Part shown: piece by piece, positions 47,757-58,155 of the stretch
Position numbering within the stretch: position 1 is the first letter of the stretch
Layout: every line of letters starts with the position of its first letter
NCBI GenBank assembly: GCA_021464415.1
Contig: CM038468.1
Location: 4,836,001-4,900,000 of the forward strand
DNA length: 64,000 nt
Source of the DNA: Lonicera japonica
Taxonomy: Eukaryota; Streptophyta; Magnoliopsida; Dipsacales; Caprifoliaceae
Reading direction: 5' to 3'
Program-made: the position numbers and the translations under genes
The notes under the pieces: generated by a model
Databases searched by the model: none
The model's input: only the letters and a program-made list of their open reading frames with translations
Told to the model about the DNA's origin: nothing

Positions 47757-50548
47757 TGTGTTGGCATAATTTTAGTACTCCCTTGTGGGCCGAATGGGCA
47801 AGGCAAGGACCATATATCGGGAAGGATATAATAGGTTATGAATAAGGCCCAACAACATGAGGGGCATTATAGGGTATGTGCTAATAAATAATAATAGCAC
47901 ACCGAGTAAAGGGTAGTCAAGCGCCGAGTAAGAAATAATCAAGTTAAGTACGGTTTCGAGTGTATAGATGGAGAAAACGTCGATATGGGCATCCTAACCA
48001 ATAAGACAGTGACACATGTGATAACATAGCATGATAAGTGTTCACTACAGAAATGAATGATGAGGTGACACATGTAAAGTGCTAAAAGTTAGTTATAACA
48101 AATACGTTCCTTTAACAAGGAAGGAACAGGTTGAGATCACAAGGACCACGAGCTATACCATTTATAGTCGTTTTACTTATGACCTAATTAAACTTGGGGA
48201 TTATGAAAGATACCTATAAATAGGAGAGGGATATTGATTAAGCTAAAATATTGATTTTTATACGTATTTAAATGGCATGAGAGATTTTAATTATCTTTAT
48301 AGTAGTTTACATGAAATAGGATAGTATGTTTGTTTCTATTATAACCTTTTTACAGTATGAAAAAGAACGAATCTAGAAGCTCCCCCAAAGTTAGTCTTGC
48401 CGGTCAAATTCGGAGAAGAGTTCAAGAAGTTAACAAAGCAAATTCCAAGAGCCTGAGAAAGTTGATGGAAGAGACTAAGAGAAGCCAATGAGGTCCCAAG
48501 CAAAAAAGAGCCATAAAAACCGAAAAAAATTTGAATGAAGAAGAGATTCACTGCTCGCACCTTTGTTCCGGTAATTTCTGGCAATCCGTACAGAATATGA
48601 AGAAAACTTGAGACAAAAGTGTAGATCTTTGAGTTAGCCTCCGCGTGAATCTGGCATCAATCGAAGTTCGGAGCGCAAAGTGGCCGAAATAGAACAGTTG
48701 AGGAGCAGATCCTGCGCGATCAAATTTATGCTTTTATCGGTTCAGTGGCAAGTACCATCTCTACCAGTTTGGGCCGGAACGACTTGATAGACAACAAAGC
48801 TATTTTTAGCTTTTGGATTATTATCTTTATTATTATTTATTTTATTTTATTAATTAGTTTAATTTTTGTTTGAAAAAAAGAATTAAATGTCGATATATTT
48901 TTAGGTTTTAGGTTTAATTTTGAGTAAGGGAAGAAGAGTCACATTCTTGTTTTCTTTCAATTTTTCAGTAAAGAAGAACACCACTTGTTCTAATAATTCA
49001 CCTTGCGTAATTAGAGAGATTTTTCATTTGGTTTATTAGAAGAAGAAACATTATAATTCTATTTCAATTTGAGTTTGCGCAAGTCCCATTTCTTTGCATA
49101 TCTTTTTCTTTCAATTTTATTTTTAATTTCTTTCAATTAATGTTTTGATTGTGTTTGAATGTGATTGTTATTGAAATTAATGCATATAATTTTTGTTGGA
49201 TTTCCGCGTAACCAGCGTAGAACCCTAAAAATATGTGTTTTTTTATTTTAATCTAACTTCTTCGTTTCTTGGCCGATTTTGATATCTACCTATCAAAACG
49301 ATATTTTAATTCTCTACAAAACCCTACTGATTTAACTAAATCCCAAGTCAATCTGGATTTGTGTTGCTGGCAGATTGTTTATTTTTCAAAAAAAAATTGT
49401 TTAGCATAATTTCTATTTTGTATGTTTTTAATTTTCGAGTTTAAAATTTTGAGTATATTTATATGCATGTTTTTAATTAATTTTTCATTCTTGTTTATGT
49501 AGGCTGTTTTATTTAATTAATTTATTGAGCTGAATTTATTAAATATGTTTGGCTTTCGTTAATTGCTCCGACGCAATATTTGACCCAAATAAAATTAATT
49601 TTTCATTGTTTTATTATAAACAATTAAATTATTATCTAGTATGCTTAACATATTTTTATAATAAATTTAATAAAATATTTTCGACAAAAGAACCAAACTT
49701 GCATTATTTTTGCTAAACCCTAACTAGTTAACTTAGAGAGCCTATACTCTCTAAATTAATTGAGCTTTTTAATTTCAAACTTAAGGTGTTTTCTTATTTT
49801 TACCTTACTTTTTGTACCGAAATTCAATTTTATATTTTCACCGCCCGTTTTATTCAAATTTGTTTTAATCATGTTTTAACTATTTGAATTAAATTGTGGT
49901 AATTACTTAATATTTCTTCACTTTTAATAAAAGGTTTTGTAGTGTCAAGCACTACTCCACTTTAATAAACAAGTGTTTTCGGTAAAATTAAGTAAGGTTT
50001 TATAATTAGTATTGGTACATAGTTCTCCATGAATTATTGCGAAAAATATGAGTTTATGAGATCAATTAGCTTTTAGGCTGATTTTTAAAAGAAAAATTAA
50101 TTAGAAAAGAATTATCTCCACCAAATTGCCTTGTATTGCGACTGATACCCCTAGCGCTTTTTAAATTTTAATTAAAGTTTTTTACGTTTAGTTAATTTAG
50201 CTTTTTTATTATTTATTTTATTTAGCATTATATGTTCTTGTTATTTTCCCTCCATTTTTATTTTCTTTATTTTTCTCTTCTTCCTCTTGAAAGAAATTTT
50301 CTACAAAGAACTACCCTCCTCCTCGTGGATCCTCGACTTACCGAGTTTTATTACAACCACCTGCACTTGTGTAATAACTTCTCATTTTTGGGCGTACAGA
50401 TATTACAGAGCATGAGAGCTTTATAGTAACATTTTTTCTCTCTCTAAAAGCTGCTTGAGGTATAAATCAACAAAAACCTTGAATAGCTGAGATTGATCAA
50501 GGTCTTACACATTTGCCTTCTGTTTAATACACAAACACACCACCTACA
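47757..50548 (+). mobile_element. Solo LTR of the gypsy A/B family, interrupted
   Basis: Starts TGTGTTGGCATAATTTTAG and ends CACCTACA, the same ends as copy B's 5' LTR. A 5-bp duplication CCAAT flanks it (47752-47756 and 50549-50553). It is inserted in the 3' region of copy B in opposite orientation. About 623 bp without the nested LTR. TATA box at 48215-48222 (CTATAAATAGG). Confidence 0.9.
48235..50398 (+). mobile_element. Solo LTR nested 13 bp after a TATA box (2164 bp)
   Basis: Ends TGATTAAGC...GGGCGTACA with a 5-bp duplication GATAT (48230-48234 and 50399-50403). The 3' phrase 'cacctgcacttgtgtaataact' resembles the end of the TGATAAACGC family, suggesting a related lineage. It has no protein domains; a minus-strand 81-codon frame at 48339-48584 is unsupported. 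The insertion lies where transcription of the host LTR would start. Confidence 0.85.
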
Positions 50549-50639
50549 CCAATTATTTAATTAGAAAATTTCTTTGCATATCGTAGATAACTTGTATTAA
50601 TAGATGATTTAACAACTGGAACACAGTTTTAAACAAGTT

Positions 50640-50935
50640 TGCATGCTTAATTGCTTGATAAAAGTTTTATTCTCTTGTTGCCTTGGCCGAAACAAGGATG
50701 TTGCTTTGGCCGATAAGGTTTTACATTTTTTAATTTTTGCTGCCTTGATGAGAAAGGTTTACTTTTCATTTTTGCCTTGACTAAGCAACACATTTTCATT
50801 TTTGGTCTGAGCAAGGTATGTGTTTGAAGGTCTTGTATCTTTGATGCCCTAAACAAGTAAAGAAGGTAAGCAAGGTTTTGTGTTTGCCTCCCGTAAAGAA
50901 GGTAAAACAATTTTAAACTCAGATTGGCGAATTTT
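50640..50935 (-). repeat. Short tandem repeats after gypsy pol, copy B
   Basis: Degraded inverted version of the 40740-41085 array: 'ttgccttg..gag.aaggtttta' style units on the plus strand. Confidence 0.65.
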
Positions 50936-50991
50936 TGTCTCATTACTTTAAAATCAGCTTATACAAAAGTATCAAGTTCTTGGATTTACAA

Positions 50992-52370
50992 TTAGTGATA
51001 ATACATTCTCAAATTGATTATATTCCAAGGATTTTGGATTGGTTGACCTTCCATGTCTTGCAAATGATAGGATCCAGTTCCGCTGGCCGAGGTGACCATA
51101 TAGGGACCCTCCCAATTTTGTTGGAGCTTCCCATGGCTAGGTTTGATTGTCGTGCCGAGCACCTTCCTTAGAACCAATTCTTTAACTTTGAATTCTCTTG
51201 GTTTCGTGTTAGCTTTATATTGTCTAGCCAGAGTATTTTGACAACTCGCTAAATGAATTGCAGCCACTTCCCTTTTAGATTCGGCCAAATACAATGCTTC
51301 CTCCAATGCTTGATCATTATTTCCATTTTCAACCTGTGATGTTCTCAAAGTGGGTAAGCCAACTTCCAAAGGGATGATTGCTTCTGTTCCATAGGTCAAA
51401 GAATAAGGAGTATCTCCAGTTGATCGGCATGGGGTTGTTCGAAAAGCCCAGAGTACCGAGTGTAATTCTTGTGTCCATTTTCCTTTCTTCTATTCCAATC
51501 TCTTCTTTAAACCATCCAAGATAATTTTATTTGATGCCTCAGCTAACCCATTGCCCTGGGGATAAGCTACACTAGAAAAGTGTTGTTTGATCCCATAAGT
51601 ATTATAGAACCCTTCAACCCTTTGATTCTTAAACTACGTCCCATTGTCCGAAACTAATACGTACTCTAGGGATGCCAAATCTTGTGACAGTGTTTTTCCA
51701 TAAAAAGCTTCTAACATTAGATTCAACTATATTTGCTAACGAAACTGCCTCTATCTACTTCAATAAATAATCTGTACCGACCAAAAGGAATTTTTTATTG
51801 CCCAGTGCTCGAGGAAAAGGACCCATAAAATCCAGCCCCACATAGCGAACGGCCAAGGGCTGACGATGAGATGGAGGGAGGTAGCATGTTGATGGACCAT
51901 TGGGGAATGTTTCTGACATTTGTTGCATCTTTTCACATATTCCATAGCATCCTTCTACATATAGGGCCACCAATAGCCCTGAGATCTAGCCCAATGGGCC
52001 AGAGATCGGCCGCCTGTATGGCTGCCGCAACTTCCCTCTTGCAATTCAAAAAGAACATTCTACACCAACTTTGGATGAACACATCTGAGATAAGGTCCCA
52101 AAAAAGATCTTTTATACAACTTTTGCTCGGCAGACAACCAATATCTGTTGGCTTGAGCTTTAACCCGATAAAACTCGCTATTGTCATCTGGCAGTGACCC
52201 ATTCTTTAGGTAGTTGATGATTGGATCCATCCAACTAACACCTAAGTTAACTTCAAGGTTATACACGATTGGTTGCCCAGTAATCTCTATACTCGGCCTC
52301 TGCACAAATTCCACCTCCAATGTTCGCGTTAGTTCGGAATCTACTGCCGAAGCCAAAGTTACCAGGGCAT
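50992..52370 (-). pseudogene. Gypsy integrase, copy B
   Basis: Minus strand. N-terminal linker 'RTLEVEFVQRPSIEITGQP' (52356 downward, 98 codons open), zinc region with 'HTGGRSLAH' and 'CNKCQKH', core with several stops between 51970 and 51480, and a C-terminal domain open from 51399 to 50992 ('EGPYMVTSASGTGSYHLQDM'). Highly similar to copy A, without the solo LTR insertion, and with a different set of stops. No chromodomain. Confidence 0.88.
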
Positions 52371-53430
52371 CTGCGTGTGAGTTATTTATTCTGGGGAACC
52401 TTTCGATGTACGCCGAATTAAATTCCTACATCATTTTTCGAGCCAACTTCATATAAGCTGTCATTCGCTTGTTCTTTGTTGCATATTCACCAGTTAACTG
52501 GTTTGCAACCAAATGAGAATCACAATTAATTACTATATCCCAAATTCCCAATTGCATGGCCTTTTTCATACCCAATATCAAGGCTTCATACTCGGCCTCG
52601 TTGTTGCTTGCTTTGAAACCCAACCGAATTGTCTGTTCAATGATCCTTCCTTTAGGAGTTTTGAATACAATGCCTATACTAGAGCCACCAGTTGTTAATG
52701 GACCGTCGATATACAAAAGCCAAGAAGCTAGGTTTTTGGTGTTTGCAGACTCTATAATCGGCTCACCTTGTCCAGATTCAGTCATTTCGATATCATCATT
52801 TTGCCCCCAGTTGGGGCAAATAACTAGTTTGGTGTAGCAGCTTCAGCATTCCCCGTGAATTCGACAATGAAATCAGTAAGTAATTGCCCTTAATAGCTGT
52901 CCTCAGCACGTATTCGATATAGAATCTTCCCAGCTCAACAGATCATTTCTCCATTCGGCCGGATAAATCAGTTTTTCTAAGAGCTGCCTTGATGGGACTA
53001 TTAGTGAGCACTTTGATTGGATGGGCATAGAAATAATGCCTTACTTTCCTGGAAGCTGTAATTAATGCTAATACAAGTTTTTCCAGAGGCAAATAGTTCA
53101 ATTATGCTCCTATCAAACATTTACTTGTGAAATACACGGGCTTTTGTACAGTGTCATGCTCTCTGATTAAGGCCGAACTTACTGCCCGATCAAAAGAAGC
53201 TAAATATATATAAATTTTTTCATGGGGATCAAGAATAGATATCAATGGCGGGCTATTCAGGTATCATTTCAGCTCATCGAGAGCTTGATTATATTCCGAG
53301 GTCCATATAAATTTTTTTATTATTTTCAAAGATTTAAACAGAGGCATGCATTTATCAGAACATTTTGAAATAAATGATTCAAAGCAACGACCTTACCCGT
53401 GAGTTTTTGTAGCTCTTTTAGGTTAGTCGG
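52371..53430 (-). pseudogene. Gypsy RNase H and connection domain, copy B
   Basis: RNase H is open at 52785-52426 ('WLLYIDGPLTTGGSSIGIV', 'NNEAEYEALILG', 'NCDSHLVANQLTGEY'). Upstream, 53430-52790 holds the RT thumb/connection region with recognisable text but stops and frameshifts. In life this domain degrades the RNA strand during reverse transcription. Confidence 0.82.
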
Positions 53431-54419
53431 CTTTCAAATGTTGATGATTGCTTGAACCTTCTCTGGATTAGCCTCAATTCCTCGGTAATTGACCAGAAAA
53501 TCCAAGAACTTGCCAGAGCTGACCCCAAATATACATTTTACAGCATTCAACTTCATCTTATAGTGCCTCAGAATCTCAAAAGCCTTTCTCAAATCTCTGA
53601 TATGATTGGCTACCTTCTTGCTTTTTACCAACATGTCGTCCACAGAGATTTGCAGATTTCCTCTCGGAACATTTTCGTAACCAATCGCTGGTAAGTGGCT
53701 CCTGCATTTTTTAGGCCGAAAGGCATGACTTTGTAACAATACAAGCCCATTGTAGTAATGAAAGCAGTGCACTCCTGGTCTGGCCCAAACAACGGAATAT
53801 GATGGTACCCCGAATATGCGTCAAGGAAACTAAATCTCTGATGATCGGCCACCGAGTCGATGAGCTGATCAATTCTGGGTATAGGGAAACTATCTTTCGC
53901 GCAGGCTTTATTTAAATCGGTGAATTTAATACACACCCTCCATTTACCATTCTTCTTTTTAACGACCACGGGGTTAAAAATTCATTATGGGAAATCAGCT
54001 TCTCGTATAGTACCAGCTTTAAGCAACTTTTGAACTTCCTCTTTTACAGCCATAGCTTTTTTAGGAGACGCTCGACGCGGCTTTTGTTTAATCGTCTTGA
54101 AATATGGGTTTATATGCAACTTGTGGCACATCACATCTGCTGGTATTCCCGACATGTCATAAGGTTTCCAGGCAAAGACATCAAAATTCTTTTTCAGGAA
54201 TTCGGTGAGATCTTGCTTTTCTTTGGCTGTTAGGCCTATCAGAAAGTATTTATATTTATCATCTGAACCTTCTACTGCATGGACTTGAATTAGGTCTTCG
54301 AAAACCTTTTCTTCTGGTCGCCCTCTGGCCCCACCATCTATGAGGGGACCGCTCTTTAATTGTTAGTGTTTATGTTCCTTGCCCTTCCTCTGATTTGAGG
54401 ACTCGGGCACGTCACCTTC
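53431..54419 (-). pseudogene. Gypsy reverse transcriptase, copy B
   Basis: The minus-strand RT lead-in ('KPRRASPKKAMAVKEEVQKLL') is followed by 53969-53625, 'VVKKKNGKWRVCIKFTDLNKAC' to 'MPFGLKNAGATYQRL', and then by a second frame at 53772-53434 carrying the catalytic motif as 'SVDDMLVKS' instead of the family's usual YVDD. A frameshift near 53640 separates them, and two stops precede 53969. The palm and finger regions are otherwise well conserved. Confidence 0.88.
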
Positions 54420-54467
54420 TTGAGTTGTTTTTTCATTACTTTGCTCGGAAGATTTTATCTATTCAAT

Positions 54468-54905
54468 TTAAGCTATTTCTTTTGTTTTCGATAATGATCC
54501 TCTAATCGCTAGATTGAAGCAATATCTGGCACCATCCTGTTTACCTCGGACTACACAAACCCCTTTAGGAGTAGAAAACTTCAACTTCTGATGAAAAGGA
54601 GAGGCTACTGCTCTCATTTTCCCAAGCCAATTTCGACCAAGCAGAGCATTGTATGGAGACTCAATATTCATTACGAAAAAATCTGTCACCACCACCATTT
54701 CTCCGATTTGAACTGGAACACTAACAATACAAATCGGCCAAACCGCATCACCACTGAAGCTATAAATCGGAGAATCCACTTGCCGAATATACTTGCTCGA
54801 AATAAACGGTTTCAACTCATTATAGGCTTTCAGGTACATCACTTCATAAGAGCTCCCTGGATCAATCAAAACTCGTTTGACATCAAAGTTACAGATATTT
54901 GCCAT
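54468..54905 (-). pseudogene. Gypsy protease, copy B
   Basis: 146-codon frame with 'VKRVLIDPGSSYEVMYLKAY' at its start and 'YNALLGRNWLGKMRAV' later, the standard layout of the gypsy aspartic protease (active-site loop, then the conserved LGR-W motif). The active-site triplet reads D-P-G, whereas the family has D-T-G or D-S-G; this should abolish activity. A stop at 54906-54908 separates it from gag. Confidence 0.85.
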
Positions 54906-55768
54906 TATAACCAGAGCATCATTTGGGGAACGTCCACCCCTTCCAAATCTTCTTCTGAAAAAGACAACGGGTATACCATGTTATTCTCCCAATCTTGTTT
55001 TGGAGGAGCCAATACCGACATGAACTATTTTATTGGATAAGCCTCTGCCCACAATTTTGCTCTAGCTAACCGTGCTCGCAAGTGGTTCCTTGTTGCTTTC
55101 GATCTATTAATGACCCCATGAATAGCTTCAATCACCCCAACAACAGGTTTAACTACTTGTGCTGAAGTACCCTTTTCATCGGTTGTCTTTGGTTGCTCAT
55201 TCGACTTTGTTTTATCACGCTTCACATATTTAGATAATCGGCCTTATTAGTCCAATCCTTCCAAAAATTGCTTCAAAGTCCTGCAAGTTTATGTCATATG
55301 CCCATGGTCCTTATGATAAGAACACTTAAGCGCGGAGTTCCGTGTATTAGGGTCGTCGAACATAGGCCTTGGCCATCTAAAGAATTCTTCGTTTTTAATC
55401 TCCTGCATGATTTTGTGGATCGATTTATTAAACACTGTATTCACGCCCTTGAAAGCATTCAACTTCTTATCATCATCACCATTATCTCTTCGATCACTAT
55501 CCCTTTTGCTCTTCTTATCTTGACTGTCATCCCCTCGGTCACCATTCCCATTTATGTCTCTTTTAAATCCCTGTTGCTTATTCATGGCCTTATCATCGTC
55601 TTTCACCCTTGAGAATTCATCAACTCAAGCGAGTAAATCATTGAACTTTTTAGGAGGTCGGCGTGTTAAGTCATTGTAAATACCATTGCTATCATACAGC
55701 AAACCAAACTTGAAGGTGCTTAGAGCGAACCTCGGATCACAATCCTCAGCCTCTTGATATAATTCAAA

Positions 55769-56929
55769 GAGTAAACAGCTTATTTGGCCACTAAACTTTC
55801 GGTTTTGTACCACTTTGCCCACTCAACCTTAAAATGAACCACTTTAACCATCAAACTTTCTAGCGAGTACCATATTACCCATTCCGTCTAAATGAGGTGT
55901 TAAAAGTGACGGATTTAAGCCATGTGCCTAGCACATGACCTCATTTAAGGGCAAAATGGTCATTTGCCACCAAGCTTCTTCTTCACAAGGTGACCATTTG
56001 GATTTTGGACGGAATGGGCACAAAAACACAAAAAAAATAACCTCGTGACTTGATATGCAGTTCATAAACAGAAAAACAACAAAATCACATTGAATGCTAT
56101 AACTATATATCACTACATATTAAGAATTAAGAGAAATTGTAGACAAAATTCGGTTACTATTACATATTGAGAATTAAGGGAAATTGCAAACCGGTGCTCC
56201 AAGTCAAGCAATCCATTCGAGAAAGGAGAATACGAGGACGATGGCTTGGTGATGATTGGAATTCATTTATGGTGATGATTGAGGAGGTTTTATGAGCATT
56301 GAGATTAGGGATCTAGGGTTAACATACCTCCTGATTGGGGTACTTAAAATCGAGAATGATTGAATTTGGATTCCCGAAGGGGTTCGGATTGGGAACTGAA
56401 AAAGGATTTTTGTGGGAGATTGTCCGGTGGCTTCCTCTTTCCTCCTCCTTTATGAGAGTAGGGCTTTTTCTTTGGCAGCGAGGGACACACAAATGGTGCC
56501 GGAATTTGAGCACCTTTGCATTTGGGCATAGAACACCCTTTTTCCACCATATCATCTATCTCCATACCCATTTATTAATTTTCACTATATATAAATACAC
56601 ACACCAAATCATCCATCTGTTTTGTCTAATTTAGAGTTCTTAAACCTCGGCATGAAGACTTTAAACTTGTGTGGAGATTTCAACAGTGAGAGATTTCGCA
56701 CGGGATGGTGGTGATGGTATATATTTGGTGTAAAATGACCATTTTGCCCTTAAATGAGGTCATGTGCTAGGCACATGGCTTAATTCCGTCACTTTTAACA
56801 CCTCATTTGGACGGAATGGGCAATATGATTCTTGCCGAAAAGTTTAATGGTTAAAGTGGTTCGTTTTAAAGTTAAGTGGGCAAAGTTGTACAAAACCGAA
56901 AGTTTAGTGGCCAAATGGGCTGTTTACTC
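55769..56929. mobile_element. Mutator-like element 2 (1161 bp), Pack-MULE candidate
   Basis: Perfect 9-bp target duplication TAATTCAAA (55760-55768 and 56930-56938). Terminal inverted repeats of about 215 bp are nearly identical, both beginning GAGTAAACAGC and containing 'CACTAAACTTTCGGTTTTG' and the palindrome-like 'catgtgcctagcacatg'. There is no transposase. The interior, 56160-56700, is richer in GC and carries a minus-strand frame resembling a plant CDK-inhibitor protein. The high similarity of the TIRs suggests a fairly recent insertion. Confidence 0.92.
56319..56571 (-). pseudogene. Captured gene fragment resembling SIAMESE-RELATED CDK inhibitor
   Basis: A minus-strand frame of 75 codons (56571-56344) contains 'KGCSMPKCKGAQIP' followed by 'CPSLPKKKP'. 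SIAMESE-RELATED (SMR) proteins, small plant cyclin-dependent kinase inhibitors, have a conserved core of this form: Cys-x-x-Pro-[Lys/Arg], a short spacer, Ile-Pro, then Cys-Pro-x-x-Pro-[Lys/Arg]. The length fits that family. The C-terminal part lacks a clear SMR ending; an overlapping frame ends at 56319, so a frameshift is possible. The fragment lies wholly inside MULE 2, which fits gene capture. The SMR identity is by eye and needs a search. Whether it is expressed is unknown. Confidence 0.5.
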
Positions 56930-58135
56930 TAATTCAAAATACCGCTGAGAGTACTCATGCAGAGTTTTGCCTTATTTTCTCTTGGGCTGAGTTAGAGCCT
57001 CAGGGCCCTTAATCATTCTGTTATTCGTAATGAACCGAGCGGTGATTTATTCGGCCCACTCTCTGAAATTGTCAATCTTTGCAGGAGGTAACTTATCAAA
57101 CCACCTCAACGCAGTGTCTCCCAAACTGGTTGGGAACATTCTGCACATGAGAGCTTCATCGCCTTTCTAGTAAGCCATCACTTGCTTGTAGTGTCTTATT
57201 TGATCGGCCAGATCAGATCGGCCATCATAAATGTTGAACTTCGGCTGTCCAAATTTCTTCGGAGGCGGTGCATCCTGAATGCGTTCAGTGAATGGAGAAC
57301 CATGATCTTCCCCTAAGGCTCTCCTTGCCAATTCTGCAGCAGACTTTTCATCCTCTGTTTTATCAGCTATGGCCAAATGGATTAATTTTCGTAAATCTTT
57401 CTCTGCCCAATTATATTGTTCAGCGGATTTTCTTTCTCTCCAACTACCTGCACTGGCTTTGTCACCTTAGTAGGCTTATAAACTCCTTTTTGCCCCCAAG
57501 TGTTTGAAAACACTATGATGTCCCGACCGATTCGGACTAGCTTGACATTCCTTTTCATCAGCAACACCTTCATCTAATTTCATTTTGGAATTAACTTCAT
57601 CATACTCATCCTTTGAGGAAGAGATAACAGTTTTAGCCTCATCTACTACAGCCACTTAGCTGGCTCTTGAACCACTTTTCTAAGCATATGCTCTTTAAGG
57701 AGTTCTGACAACATCTCATTTTCTCATCGTAACTTAGTCCATTTCAGCCGATTTATTTAAGACAGAAGCATCTTTTTCAGGATAGTTCGGATCATAAAAG
57801 TTATTGGATGAATGAGTATGGGAACGATCTAAGTTTGGTTGGGTGACCACAGGTCTATTTGTGTTCAAGTTTAAATTTGGATTGAGATTTGGATTTACGA
57901 CAGGGATTATATTTGAATTCTCACCGATCTGATGGCTTCTGATTTGAGCCATTTTTGAACAATTATCACAAAGGATTTTTCACGGGATTTTGAATTAAAT
58001 AACACAATCAAATAATACCAACAAAATGAATCACAGAGCTTGTAGAATACGTAGGACTATTGTATAAATGAATAACTACAGAGAAAAAACAGAGATCCAA
58101 TTACCCGAAACTGAGAACAAGCTTTTCGTCGCAGA

Positions 58136-58153
58136 TTCCCACAGACGGCGCCA
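58136..58153 (-). promoter_or_regulatory. Primer-binding site of gypsy copy B
   Basis: TGGCGCCGTCTGTGGGAA on the minus strand, two bases after the LTR end (ACCACCTACA at 58156). The TGGCGCC start is common to Tat/Athila-type gypsy elements, which use tRNA-Asp or tRNA-Arg primers. Confidence 0.85.
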
Positions 58154-58155
58154 AT

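Larger units (their letters stand above)
54909..57952 (-). pseudogene. Gypsy gag, copy B (split by a Mutator-like element)
   Basis: Starts 'MAQIRSHQIGEN' at 57952 on the minus strand. The capsid core appears at 57376-56940 ('PKFNIYDGRSDLADQIRHYKQVMAY', then 'LGDTALRWFDKLPPAKI'). MULE 2 (55769-56929) interrupts it. The text resumes with 'QEAEDCDPRFALSTFKFGL' and goes on to a Lys/Asp-rich linker, a zinc-binding motif C-x3-H-...-H in 'CSYHKDHGHMT' (55330-55290) and a basic tail to 55025. Stops occur at many points, for example near 57166, 57730 and 55622. Gag would form the particle coat. Confidence 0.82.

Noticed and set aside
50232..50426. 64-codon ORF near the end of the nested LTR
   Set aside because: Pyrimidine-rich leader translation inside an LTR, no domain.
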